Made by a program: the position numbers and the translations under genes | In this document: positions 1 to 12,200 of the stretch, piece after piece | Layout: every line of letters starts with the position of its first letter | Numbering within the stretch: the first letter of the stretch is position 1 | Assembly: GCF_019175385.1 (NCBI RefSeq) | Contig: NC_083342.1 | Coordinates: 123,132,376-123,196,375, forward strand | Reading direction: 5' to 3' | Source: Lycium barbarum | Taxonomy: Eukaryota; Streptophyta; Magnoliopsida; Solanales; Solanaceae | DNA: 64,000 nucleotides | The notes under the pieces: model-generated | The model's database searches: none | What the model was told of the DNA's origin: nothing | The model's input: only the letters and a program-made list of their open reading frames with translations

Positions 1-3000
1 TGTTATATGAATATGGTGGTGTAGAAATGCCTAGACTTATGTTCTTAAATATGATGAAAAGTCCATAAGTTTCTTTCTATTTTTTTTCACTCTTTATTTA
101 ACCAATTTCGACTAAAAATATGTATAATTGAATAAATCTTGAAGATGTTTATAAAATATAATTGGATTCCTATTTAACGACGTTTTGAAATTCATGAGAT
201 AGTAAGAATGGAAGATGATTCATTTAACTCAAAAATATATAGTCATATTATTTGAAAATCAATTACTTGAATAGACGTTATAGATACTATAAATAGTTTA
301 GAAAATACGAGGGAATGTAATTTTGTGGATTTAACTACCCATTACTAAACTAAAACCCTCAACATCACTAAGGTTTATCTAAATTAACAAACAAAAATGT
401 TAGTCATATAATACATATCAAATGCACACAAAAAATAAAAATAGAGGAATAAGTATGATGTAAATGGGCTCAGCCCAGTTTAGACTGCTGTAATCTGCTC
501 ACGCTATTGGGCTTTGGCCCAAAATTCGTTTCTTTCTTTTCTGTATATATGCTGCCATATATTCTGCCATTTGGGTCTCGGCCCAGAATTTTATTTTTTG
601 ACGCGGGTGGGCTGACTCGAGAGGAGGATTTTGTTGGGCTTTTAGCCCAACATCAAATGCTGGAGAGGTGTTCGTCGGACTCGTGCAGGGATTTCACATG
701 CAAAGACAGAGAGAGAAAAGGAATTAATAAATGAGCCCAACTATAATCAATACTACTCCAATCTAAATTCAGTGTATCATATTTCAGTCAGTATTTTCGT
801 TAATCTTAGAAAGGCTATTTCCCCACAAATGTCAAATGAAGGTACAAAATTTAAATACCTACACGAAAACAGTGCTATTATGCAATATGCGCAAATTGCC
901 CATAAATATACTGCTGCATATGTCTATTAACTCATTACACGTGGATTAATTATTCTTCACCCTTTATAGAGCATAATTTTCCCTAAAATCCTATTGGCAT
1001 AAATTGGTAATCACCTAACCTATATCGATTAAGGGGAGGCTAATCTACATTCAGCAACATAGCACGTCAACTACCACAAAACTATGGATACAGATTATAT
1101 ACAACCCTGAATCAGCCGAGAATCAGCTCTCCTAAGCTTCAAGACTACGTCTTTAAGATGAATAAAATTCTAAATCCAAATATTTAACTCTTCAGTTAAA
1201 CTCATCTCCCAACCAAGCAGAGCGCATCCGGAATTTGTAGGCAAATAAAAATTTTACAAGACATAATAAAAATGTCGTAGCATGCAGTTATTAATATCAA
1301 ACAAACCAGAAGTGTGCTAGCCATTTTTTAGACAAACATAGAAACCAATTAGCAAACTGGAAGGGATGATGCTTATCAGGAAAGGTTCTACACTAAATCT
1401 TCCACCAGCTCTTCAAAACAGCATGAGAATGAAACTATTTCATTTGTGCTAAAATCTTACTCGTTGTTTAAATCATTTTTGTCAATATAATGGAGAGTTT
1501 TCCAATTCAAAATAGACTTTCAGGCAGTTACCACTTGATTGAATAAGTCCATTGAACTTTCCACAGAATTGAGTTATAACAGCAATGAAAACTTTAAGTA
1601 GGACCGCTGACTGCTATCATATGAGGACGCACAGAGATTGATATCAGAAATTATAAACATGCGAGACACCACTGCTACTATCATAGATGGAATGCACTTA
1701 TTCCCAAATGAATTATGGACTATCTTAATAGATTAAGAGTGACTCTGATCAACACATAAGAACGACCTAAACACTTCTAAACGATCACTGAATGCATCAC
1801 AGACCCCAAGACTTCAGATTAACCAAAGAAAACAAGGTAGGGAATGTTCATTAAAGGACAAAAATCTCTTTACTCAGTGTTAGACAAATCCCAGGCAGTT
1901 TTTTTCATGTCAAACTGGATGAAGACAAGTTTAAAAGGTTATGTTGCAGTCTTAAAACGGTATTTCGAGTTGGTGAGAATCCATGGTCCGAGAATAACAA
2001 CAAAGATCACATGCATACAGGAAGAAGGAATAACAATAGGGATCACATGCATACAATAAGTTTTATGTGTTCAAATTATATAATGGCAGCACTCAGATGG
2101 AAAGGAAGAACAAAGGAAACATCGCGTAAATAACAGCATCCCAAACAGAGCTCACTGGAGAACTGGGGAACTGGAGACATACAGGAATAAACAAAATGGG
2201 CAGAAGGCTCCATACCAACAGGCAATTAGAGGGAAACAAGCATAGATCCAAAATCGTATCCAAACAATCAAAGCAACGAGTAAAAAACAGAGCAGTTTCA
2301 GCTTCCAAGATAAGTGATTCATGCATACACCTGATATACTCTCATACATATATCCTAATATATACATGATGTTTCCTATTCATGTGGTAAGCAACTGCCA
2401 GTTTTCATAACCTACGATAATCCTCAAATCAGTAGTTCAGTTTAAATATTTACAGAAACCAACAGCGACAGAAAACAGTAAAGGATGAAGATTTGGGATT
2501 CTAAATGACGAACGAAAGAACTTGGCTAATCAAGGATTTAACTGATATTCAATTTATATTTGATGAACCTAAAACAACATATTTTATTTTGTTCTAAGGA
2601 ATCACTCAACAGATTTTAAACTTCTAAGTTCATAGAAGGAGCCAACATTCGAGAGATATCAATTGATTTTGAAAATATATTAAACCGAACATGTATTTAA
2701 TGATTTGTAAAACAAGGATAGCTTGAAGCAGACACACCAAATTCCATGCACACAGTTCTGGAATTTGGCTTTAACACATTCATGTAATCAGTTGAACTTC
2801 ATCAATCTAGTAGCCATACAATAGGTCTCTTATGGGACATCATGTTGATCCAAGCTACTTTCATCTCACAGCCTTTTAGAACATATGTGATCTTAACACT
2901 AATCTAAAACATGCTTGTATTGTAAACTGTGATTGATATGTTGATAGAACATTCACAACACATCCATGGGCAACCAAACAGCAGATGTAACTAACCACTA

Positions 3001-3540
3001 TGTAGACATGGACAAACATAGAGAAAAGTAATCACCAATTGTTCTAAGTATGAATATGTATCAGACCACACACATATTTGAGAAACCCAGAACTAAACCC
3101 AAAGGGGTCAAGATACCTAGACAGATTACCAAAATTATGCCTTAGACAAATATAAGCAATGCTTCAGGGGATACACATCAGTTCATGTGTTACTCATGGT
3201 GTCAACATACAAAGTCATATGAGGTAAACAACCGAGATCAAGTCATACACAAGAGGTTTAAAGCTGGCAGTATAACAACAATATTCAGACCCAATGAACA
3301 CAACCCTTGATTACCATAAATCAGAATATCAACACATAAACATCATTTAACTAACATAGCCAGCAAATAACTTAGCAAACATCGTCGACTAACCAAATTA
3401 CCACTTTAACTAATTACTCAGTTCAAACCAAATCAAATCAACTTGATAAATATAACTAAACACATTAAGCTTAAACTGATACTGAACTTAGCAATGCATA
3501 ACTAGAAATCCAATAGAACAATAAACAGATAGGAAATTTA
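1..3540. other. Gene-free AT-rich segment
   Basis: I see no credible gene here. The open frames are short, lack recognisable domains and are interrupted by AT-rich sequence. About 460-740 is richer in GGGCT and GCCCA words, as in the promoter-side part of the LTRs in this window, so some of it may be old retrotransposon sequence. About 1000-3540 may continue the LTR fragment that starts at 4601, but I could not find the matching far end (a reverse-complemented TATGACA) in the window. Confidence 0.5.
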
Positions 3541-4601
3541 CCTCTTGTGGTCGCAGTGAGATGGGTGTCGATGTCTCGAATCTACACTCGAACGCGACGA
3601 ACTCGAAATCGATTAAAGAAACTAAAGTTTTCAACCAACAGATAGAGTAATCGTTGGCTGCTTTCTTGGAATCTCTCTATATTTGATGATTAAACTTGAG
3701 TTTTGTAGGGAATTTTTTGTGGTTCCACAAAAAATAAAAAAAATCGTTGATTCGGGTTTCTTGCTAATCAAATCCTCTCTCTTCTAAACAATCTCCTGTC
3801 CCCTAAATGATTCCACCCCGATTCCATTTATAGGTTTTCTGTTTGTATAAAAAAAAAGAGGGGGAGCGTGGGAGAGAGATGAAGGACAGGCGTGGGGGAA
3901 CAGGGAGGTGTGGAGATGACGATGGATGGCAGAGGCGTGGGGAGCAGGGAACAGGCGTGGAAGAAATGGCAGGGAGCGTGGGTGTGGTGGAGAGGAACGT
4001 GAGGGAGCAGAGGGATGAGGGAGGCGGCGGGTGAAAGGGGAGGAAGAAGAAGGGAATGAAATGAAACCCTACTGGTTTCATTTCATATTGTGGGACGGAG
4101 CGGGTCAAAAAATGGGAAATGGGCTGGACGTTATGGGCCATAAATTTGGCTAAAATGTGGGTTGAAAATTAGGGTTGGGTATAAAAATGTGGGCTTGTTT
4201 ATTTGGATAGGGAAATAATATTGTATTTGTATTTCGGGTCATTAGTTTGGCTGAAAATTATTGGTCCTTCCTCCGCTATTTTAATTATTTTTGGGCTTCT
4301 AATTTAATAACTGGTATAATATATATTATGTAAAGACAATAAATAATTAATATGTAGAAAAAAATAAATATTTTGCAAAGTGTTGTCTTGTAATTAATTT
4401 AACGATTCCAAACCCGAAAACGAAACGATGACTAACTGTTTAAAATTTGTGATAAAGTAATGCTCATAATGTTGAAAATAAAAGTAGTGATATTAATAGT
4501 AGTAGCAATAAAATATTGTGAAAAATAAAGTATTTAGCTCGTTAGTAAATTTAGAAACCCGAGTAAATTAAATAAAAGAGGGACAAAATTGGGTGTCAAC
4601 A
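3541..4601 (-). mobile_element. LTR fragment related to the 31.9-35.7 kb solo LTR
   Basis: Read on the minus strand from 4601, this begins TGTTGACACCC and follows the beginning of the solo LTR at 31858 through several hundred bases, including the stretch around 'GACGAGCTAAATACTTTATT' with few changes. Next come a C-rich segment with repeated CCCACGCCT words and a TATAAAT box (minus strand, about 3826-3832). The solo LTR has the same arrangement with a TATA box at 32597. At about 3541-3590 the two copies share the words GAGTGTAGATTCGAG and CACTGC. The match fades further left, so the other boundary is unknown. It reads as an LTR of a Ty3/gypsy-like element; the superfamily is an inference. Confidence 0.65.
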
Positions 4602-4928
4602 CTTGGTTGTTGTAAATCAAATTACATAAAAAAAAAAAAAAACATAAAAATCCAAGGATCAGCATATAAACTATTGAAAACCTGTTTTTAAACTTTATTA
4701 CATCTTGGTAAAATCACAAAAATAACACAACTTTCCTTAATTAGTTAGTAACAATTCTGGAGTAATAAAGAGGGACACATGGCCCTTCCTAATATATGCA
4801 TGGAATGGGCGAGATTAGGCTTAGCCCTTTTGCCTTTACCAAGAAGGCTAACCTCCTTGGGATTAACTTGAAAAGCTGTCAAAACATAATAACATAGCAT
4901 GTGGCGTGTGTATATATATATATACACA

Positions 4929-4962
4929 CTAGTAAACTATACCCGTGCGATGCACGGGATCC
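4929..4962 (-). mobile_element. Helitron-like 3' terminus
   Basis: On the minus strand this reads as the stem-loop CCCGTGCATCGCACGGG, then about ten bases, then CTAGT. A short GC-rich hairpin about ten bases before a terminal CTAG next to T is the known 3' signature of plant Helitrons. The element body would lie to the right. I could not place its 5' TC end. Confidence 0.5.
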
Positions 4963-5134
4963 AACATGATTAATTTGGTTACTTAATTTAGTTAATTTTT
5001 ATGGTTTGTATATTTTGCAAAGTATATTGCGATTCTCCTTAGTGAGTCTCCATATTTTTTATTTATTTTCCTCTTATTTTTTCCCTTAATTTCTCAATTG
5101 TTGTTAAAATTTATCTTATTTTGGTTATGTCCGC

Positions 5135-5890
5135 CTCTTTTTATATTTAGTAAGTTGACAATTCAAATATCTTACATGTCAAGTTTATAATCACAAGATT
5201 CAAAGGATATTTTATTATATTATACACTTTTTTAATTTAGAATCACAAGATAGTCTATCTTTATTTCTTAAACTCCGTGTCTAGTCAAACTTAGACACTT
5301 AAATTGAGACAAAGGGAGTATATGCCAAATGAAAGAAATGAAAGGACAATTGAGACACTGTGTACACGTAGGGACTTAAAAAGTAAACACATAAGAGGTA
5401 GTATTGATTTTAAACTTCTGAAATGTACACATGTTAGTCCTGGCTTAGAGTACAATTTTAGTTGCTTTTTGTACAACTTATTGTTGTTGTATTCGTCCAC
5501 TTGGGAGTTTGTTGTTAAAAAATAAAAATTGTCTTTTTTTTGTTATGTCCGCCTCTTTTTATATTCAGTAAGTTGGCAATTCAAATATCCTACATGTCAA
5601 GTTTATAATCACAAGATTCAAACGATATTTTATTAGATTATACACATTTTTCATTTAGAACCACAAGATTTGAAAGTCTATCTTTATTTCTTAAACTCCA
5701 TGTATAGTCAAACGTAGACACTTAAATTGAGACAGAGAGTGTAGACACTTCGGACCTGTGGGGACTTAGAAAGTAAACACACAAGAGGTAGAATTAATGT
5801 TCAACTTCTGAAATGTACACATGTTAGTCCGTGCTTAGACTACAATTTCAGTTATTTTTTGTACAACTTATTGTTGTGTGTTCGTCCACC
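5135..5890. repeat. Tandem duplication of about 400 bp
   Basis: Two adjacent copies share the same order of words: GTTATGTCCGCCTCTTTTTA at about 5146 and 5543, CAAGTTTATAATCACAAGAT at about 5178 and 5598, and AAATGTACACATGTTAGTCC at about 5421 and 5811. The copies differ by scattered substitutions and small indels. No coding potential is visible. The pair lies just inside the Helitron-like end at 4929 and may be part of that element. Confidence 0.75.
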
Positions 5891-5959
5891 TTGGGTGTTT
5901 ATATATAAGAAGATAAGAAGAAGAAAAATATAGAATAGAAAATTAGACATATATTTTTA

Positions 5960-7700
5960 GTAATGTGGCCAAGTAATATAAGACGAAGGGAGTACTCATT
6001 TTTATTAATTCTTGAAGAACGTGAAAAGTCAAGTATAGTAATGTGGTCAAGTAATATGGGACGAAGGGAGTACTTCATTTATTAATTCTTAAAGAACGTG
6101 AAAAGTCAAGTAATGTGGCCAAGTAATATGGGACGGAGGGAGTACTTCATTTATTAATTCTTAAATAACGTGAAAAGTCAAAAGTGAACAAGTAAAAGGG
6201 TACGGAGGAAATAAATATGGGTCGGAGAATTAAAATTGAAGTGCATACATGTATACATGAGAAGAGAATAAATATTCGGCAAGAACGTGAAAAGTCAAAA
6301 GTGAACAAGTAAAAGTGCAAGTCGGAAATAAATATGTGTCGGAAAATTAAAATTAAAGTGCATACATATACATATGAGAAGAGAATAAATATTAAGTACT
6401 ATGACATATATCTACATGGGATTTATTAATTCTTAAAGAACGTGAAAAGTCAAAAGTGAACAAGTAAAAGTGCACGGAGAAAATAAATTTGCGTAGGAGA
6501 ATTAAAATTGAACTACATACGCCTATACATGAGAAGAAAATTAATATTCAGTAAGAACGTGAAAAGTCAAAAGTGAACAAGTAAAAGTGCACGGAGGAAA
6601 TAAATGTGTCGGAGAATTAAAATTGAAGCGCATACGTCTATACATGAGAAGGGAATAAATATTAAGTACTATGACATATGTCCACGTGGAATAAAAAAAT
6701 AATTGGGTAAAGTGTACAAGTTATATAGCTTATGATACAAGCATTCATTGTGTGTACAATTTGTAAAACTTTTGGTACAAGTTGGGTATGTTGTGTTCGT
6801 ACCTGCAAGGCACTTATATATATTACTATCGCACGGGCCGAACGTGTTTATTCACTTTAATTAACCAGTCTTTAAGGTGTATATTTTGTAAATAATTTTT
6901 AAAAATTTGTCATTGTCATGACAAAGAAGGTAGTTCATCGATGTGAAAAAAGAAAATTAGTAAGAAGGTGAGGGAAAATTAATATTTTGATCCTAGATTT
7001 TTTCTTTTAAATTCTTTAATATCTCATATGTATACCGACAAGTTAATATCCATCTCAATTAATTAATTGTTCAGATCCAAACATAAGAACCATTGTGTTG
7101 TATAAATTGGATTTTTTAAAAGCAAAACTAATAAAATATTTTTATTAAATTAATTAAAAAATATTTTTTATATTAACAGTTATAGATAAAAAGAATTATT
7201 GCAGAGAAATCAAAATTAGAAAGATATATGCTATATCGTAAATCACCAAATTAATTCTTAAATAACGTGAAAAGTCAAAAGTAATTGTCCAAGTTAACAT
7301 ATCAAGAGAAAGAAATTTTTCTTCTTCTTATTTTACCCTTCACATTAATTACTGATTTTCAAATCATTCTCTAAGGCTACTGAGACTATACTACACTAAT
7401 AAATATGGATATTATGATAAAATATATACTTCATTTATTAATTCTTAAAGAACGTGAAAAGTCAAAAGTGAACAAGTAAAAGTGGACGGAGGAAATAAAT
7501 GTGTAGGAGAATTGTTCGTCCTCTCTTCACGTTTGAAGTATTGAGAAAGAAGGAAAACGGGAATAAAAGTTGTTCCCTTTATTAGAGAGAGATAGGAGTA
7601 CGATAGTAGAATACATCTTTTATTTATGATTTCTTAAGTGCCGTGTAAAACGGAAAGTGGGCAAGTAATATGGGACGGAGGGAGTATATATTTTACCGTA
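5960..7700. repeat. Cluster of short direct repeats with Stowaway-like edges
   Basis: Words such as AAGAACGTGAAAAGTCAAAA, GTGAACAAGTAAAAGTG and GGAGAATTAAAATTGAAG recur many times between about 5960 and 7570. Several units end in 'gggacggagggagta', the complement of the common Stowaway terminal sequence CTCCCTCCGTCCC. The cluster looks like repeated partial duplications of a MITE-derived unit rather than one intact element. The same edge appears again at 14530-14710. Confidence 0.6.
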
Positions 7701-8068
7701 ATATTCATATTTATTGGTGTATAATGTCAATAGCCTTGGAAAATAATTTGAAAATGAGTAATTAATGTGAAGGGTAAAATTAATAATAAGAAGAAAAATC
7801 AACGTGGACAATAAAAGTGCACGGACGGTGCATATATGTATACACGGGAAGACAATAAATATTCAGTACTATGACATATGTCCGCATGGAATTAAAAAAT
7901 AGTTGGTTAAAGTGTACTATTTATTGTCCACGTGGAATTAAAAGTAGTTGGTTGAAGTGTACAATTTATATAGCTCTTGGTACAAGTATTCATTGCGTGT
8001 ACAATTTGTAAAGCTTGTGGTAGCATTTTATGTTGTGTTCGTCCACTCACCACACTTATATATAATTG

Positions 8069-8113
8069 ACTAGACGGCCTATGCCCGTGCTGCGCACTGG
8101 CGCACGGGCCCAA
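8069..8113 (-). mobile_element. Second Helitron-like 3' terminus
   Basis: On the minus strand a GC-rich hairpin with arms CCCGTGCG and GCACGGG is followed by CATAGGCCGT and then CTAGT. This is the same layout as at 4929. A third, degraded relative (CGCACGGGCCGAACGTG) lies at about 6830. The body would extend to the right; its 5' end was not resolved. The motif AGTACTATATAGAA next to CATGGG occurs inverted at about 13427 and 14487 and is a weak candidate for the other end. Confidence 0.45.
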
Positions 8114-8163
8114 CTCTTTAGATTATAGTGCATATATGTGTATGTAGTTGTCTTTGAATAGTG

Positions 8164-8165
<2 letters not shown>

Positions 8166-8222
<57 letters not shown>
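8166..8222. repeat. (AT)n microsatellite
   Basis: An uninterrupted run of alternating A and T. It lies directly beside the first copy of a roughly 95-bp repeat beginning ATGTTCAAAACACGATTAAT. A second (AT)n run at 13026-13099 lies beside the next copy of that repeat, so the microsatellite and repeat seem to have been duplicated together. Confidence 0.95.
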
Positions 8223-8225
<3 letters not shown>

Positions 8226-8759
8226 GTTCAAAACACGATTAATATAACATTGTAGTTTGTGGTCCGTATCTAAAACTTTATTATATTAATGTTTGTTACG
8301 AATACAAAATCGGCAAAGTTATTAATATTTTTTAAAAGAGAAGACTTGTTTAAAAGGAAACTATTTTCCTCTCTTTGATATAAAACAATAGCAATATTTA
8401 AGCATCAGTTGATACTTTCAATTTTAATTCGATTAATTTAAAGGTGTAAAATACTTATTATTTTTTATCAAATTTTGATTTGGATAATTCTAATTCAAAT
8501 TATTAAATTAATTTTACATGTTTAAAACGAAACAAAGTAGAAATTGATTTTTTATTTAAACGAAGAAATACTATTTTTTAATTTTTGGTAAATATTCTCG
8601 GTTTAGCTCATTTTACTTGTCATGTTGTCTTTTGGATGGTTTTTAACAAAACGTCGATTAGAATTATAATTTGACTAATTTACCTTATTCATTATTTGAT
8701 CTCCATTTGATTTTTTTTTTTACGACATTAATCTCTTTTCACATTTATTAGAGTAAGAA
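8223..8759. repeat. Duplicated unit, left part, interrupted by the LINE
   Basis: This segment begins with the 95-bp repeat and runs to CACATTTATTAGAGTAAGAA. The same order of words occurs uninterrupted at about 13661-14100. The LINE starts immediately after GAGTAAGAA, and the unit resumes after the LINE poly(A) at 12690. The copy at 13661-14260 therefore shows what the site looked like before insertion. Confidence 0.75.
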
Positions 8760-8760
8760 C

Positions 8761-9213
8761 TGCTTAAAACTGGGACATAATTGTATCAACAAGAACACTG
8801 CACCTCCCCAACAACAAAGGGTTCATAAACAGCAGGCTCACCAACCAAAGAAGAGGAAGCAACCAACTCAACAATGGCAGACTAGAGAAGAGCAGCAGCC
8901 GGTGATTCTAGGGCCAAACTCTACTGATTATGCCATTGCCCAAACTCAGCTAGATGGGGAAGGCAAGAATGAAAATGATAGCCATAAGGAAAATAATTTA
9001 GGACATTCAGGGGAGGCTAATACATCACCTAGTATGTGTATTCAAGAGACTATGTTAGCTGATAGTGATGAAACCAACAGAGCACCCCTGGAAAATCCTT
9101 TATCCTGTCCTAGTTCGGAACAGGGAGGGTCGATGGAGAAACCAAAAGACAATGCGGTGATGGCAAATTTATTTCCTTCCGATAAGGGAGGGGGCTTTTC
9201 CATACAAGTTTGA
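8761..9213 (+). pseudogene. LINE ORF1, C-terminal part only
   Basis: Reading from 8761 the frame is open to the TGA at 9211-9213. It starts within CLKLGHNC, which matches the second half of a CCHC zinc knuckle (C-x2-C-x4-H-x4-C), the nucleic-acid-binding motif near the end of plant LINE ORF1 proteins. A Gln/Lys/Pro-rich linker and an acidic, Ser/Asn-rich tail follow. The N-terminal RNA-binding part is missing because the element was truncated, and no ATG begins this frame. The A of its stop TGA is also the A of the ATG that starts ORF2. That overlap suggests ORF2 is normally reached by termination-reinitiation, which is an inference. Confidence 0.8.
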
Positions 9214-12200
9214 TGGCTTGGCTAGGGTGGAATATAAGGGGTACCAATAAGAGGTACAAGCAGAAGGAGTTAAGTACCTATATTAAAGAAAATTCTATCA
9301 AATTAGTAGGATTAGTGGAGACTAGAGTTAAAGAAAATAATGCAGCGGGTATAGCTAATAGAATAGCGCCTGGTTGGAAACTGGAACATAATTATACAGC
9401 AGCTGGTAATGGGAGAATCTGGATATTATGGGATGACAGGGTATATGATGTTCATGTCATTGCAAAGGAGGCTCAATATATACACTGCGAGGTACTTAGT
9501 AGGGATCAGCAACTTAAGTGTGCCATGACAGTCATCTACGGCTACAATACCATAGAACAAAGAAAGCAACTATGGCAGGCTCTGAGGCAGCTAGGACCTC
9601 AAATAACTAAGCCGTGGGTCATTTGGGGAGACTTTAACGCTATTCTTCAAGCTCAAGATAGGCTATATGGAGCTCCAGTGACAAGGGTGGAAATCAAAGA
9701 TTTCTCCGAGTGTATGCAGCTACTTCAACTGAATGAACTGTCATGGATGGGGGAATTCTACACTTGGTCTAATAAGCAACAAGGAGGAGATAGAGTTTAT
9801 AGCAGGCTAGATAAAGCAATTGGGAATGATGATTGGATGCTTCAGTTTGGGCACCTCAAGGTGGATTATAGACTCCCTTTTATATCTGATCATTCCCCCA
9901 TGATTCTAGACATCAAAATATCTAATCGGAGCATTAAACCACCATTCAAATTTTTTAATGTCTGGGCGAGTCATGAAGCTTTTTTGCCCTTAGTCACAAA
10001 CACTTGGCTTGAGGGTAGGAAAGGTAAGGAAATGCAGGATGTTTGGCACAATCTGAAAGCTCTAAAACCGAGACTGAAGTTACTTAATAATAGCAGTTTC
10101 AGAGGTGTTACAGAGAAGATTGATCAATATCGGGCTACACTGAAGGACATTCAGTCTAAAATGACAACTCAGTACTCTGATACTCTTGCTGTGGCTGAAA
10201 AAAACACCCTACAGCAGCTGGAAAAATGGTCCCTAATCGAAGAAAGCATCTACCAGCAAAAGTCACGAGCAACGTGGATCAAGCTAGGTGATTCAAATAC
10301 TAAATACTTCACAGCTATAATGAGGGAGAGGAAGCATAAAAAGCAAATAGTGGAACTAATGTCTTTGGCAGGAGTAAAGCTTGTACAACCAGCAGATATA
10401 ACAGCTGAGATTGTGAATTTCTACAAGACGCTGATGGGCGCACCAGCGACAACCACTACTGCCGTCAACCATGTCACCATGAAAAATGGTCCTACACTAA
10501 CACACGGTCAGCAGCTGCAACTTATAGCAGAAGTAACTGAAGCCGAGATCTATGAAGGCTTAACCAACATAGGAGATGACAAGGCACCGGGAATAGATGG
10601 GTTCAATGCTTTATTTTTCAAGAAAACCTGGCCAATAATTAAAAAAGATGTATGTAATGCGGTCAAGGGATTTTTTGAAACAGGAAATCTGCTGAAGACA
10701 ATTAATTGCACAGTAGTTACCCTACTGCCTAAAGTCCAAAATCCAGCAAGCATCAAAGAATATAGGCCCATTGCGTGCTGCACAGTGTTATACAAATTGA
10801 TTGCTAAAGTACTGGCTAGCCGAATACAAAAGGTGACAGCCACAATTATATCTGATACACAGGCAGGCTTTATTCCTAGAAGGAAGGTGGCGGATAATGT
10901 GATATTGGCACATGAATTAGTTCAAGCCTACAACAGGAAGAATATTTCTCCCAGATGTATGATAAAGGTTGACATTCAGAAAGCATATGACACGGTAGAT
11001 TGGTGCTTTTTAGAGCAAATGCTGGGATGTTTGGGGTTCCCAACCAGGTTCATAAGGTGGGTGATGGCGTGTGTTGCATCAGTGAATTACTCAATACTGG
11101 TTAATGGTGAACTTACAAAGCCATTTGATGCAGCGAGAGGCCTCAGGCAAGGGGACCCCATGTCCCCTTTCCTGTTTGCCATTGTTATGGAGTATTTAAG
11201 TAGGAACCTGAAGGATCTAAAGAAGAATAAGCAATATAATTATCACCCCAAATGCAAAAAATTAGATATCACTCATCTCAGCTTTGCGGATGATCTTTTA
11301 ATGTTTGCCAAAGGTGACGCTGCTTCAGTGGCTGTATTACATGAGAAATTCAATACCATTACTTCAGCATCAGGATTGCAAGCAAACATGACCAAGAGTT
11401 CACTGTATTGTGGGGGCTTGACAGACACTGAGAAGACTCAACTACAGCAGGTACTTGGCTACACCTTGGGCTCTCTCCCCTTTAAATACCTGGGCATCCC
11501 ACTGGATACTAAAAAACTCAATGCGCTACAGTGGCAGCCAATAGTTGATAAGATAGTAGCAAAAATCTCTTCTTGGACAGCAAAAAAACTCTCTTATGCT
11601 GGAAGGGTCCAATTGGTTCAGACAGTGATCTTTGGTATTAAAGCCTACTGGGCCCAGTTATTCATCATCCCTGCTAGAATTATGAAAGCAATCGAGAGTT
11701 ACTGTAGAAGCTACATCTGGACAGGGACAAATACTATTACAAAGAAAGCGTTGGTTTCTTGGGACAAAATGTGTACTCCAAAGGCTGCAGGTGGACTGAA
11801 TCTAATAAAACTCAAGCTGTGGAATAAGGCAGCAGTAACGAAAACTTGCTGGGACCTAGCCAACAAACAAGATAGATTATGGATTCGGTGGCTACATAGC
11901 TACTATATCAAAGATCAAAATGTGGAAACCATGAGAATTTCGCAACAGTCATGCTGGATGATTCGAAAGATACTAAATGCTAGAGATAATTTGCAATACA
12001 TCCAACAGACTCTGATGGGTAAAAAGAGTATGATACGGCAGGTCTATTTACAATTACTAGGGGAATTCCCTAAAGTGGCATGGAAAGGACTAATGTATAG
12101 AAATGCAGCTAGGCCAAAAGCCATATTTACAATGTGGTTACAAGTGCAGGGGAGATTACTTACGGTGGATAGGCTTTTAAAATGGAAAATGCAGTTAGAC

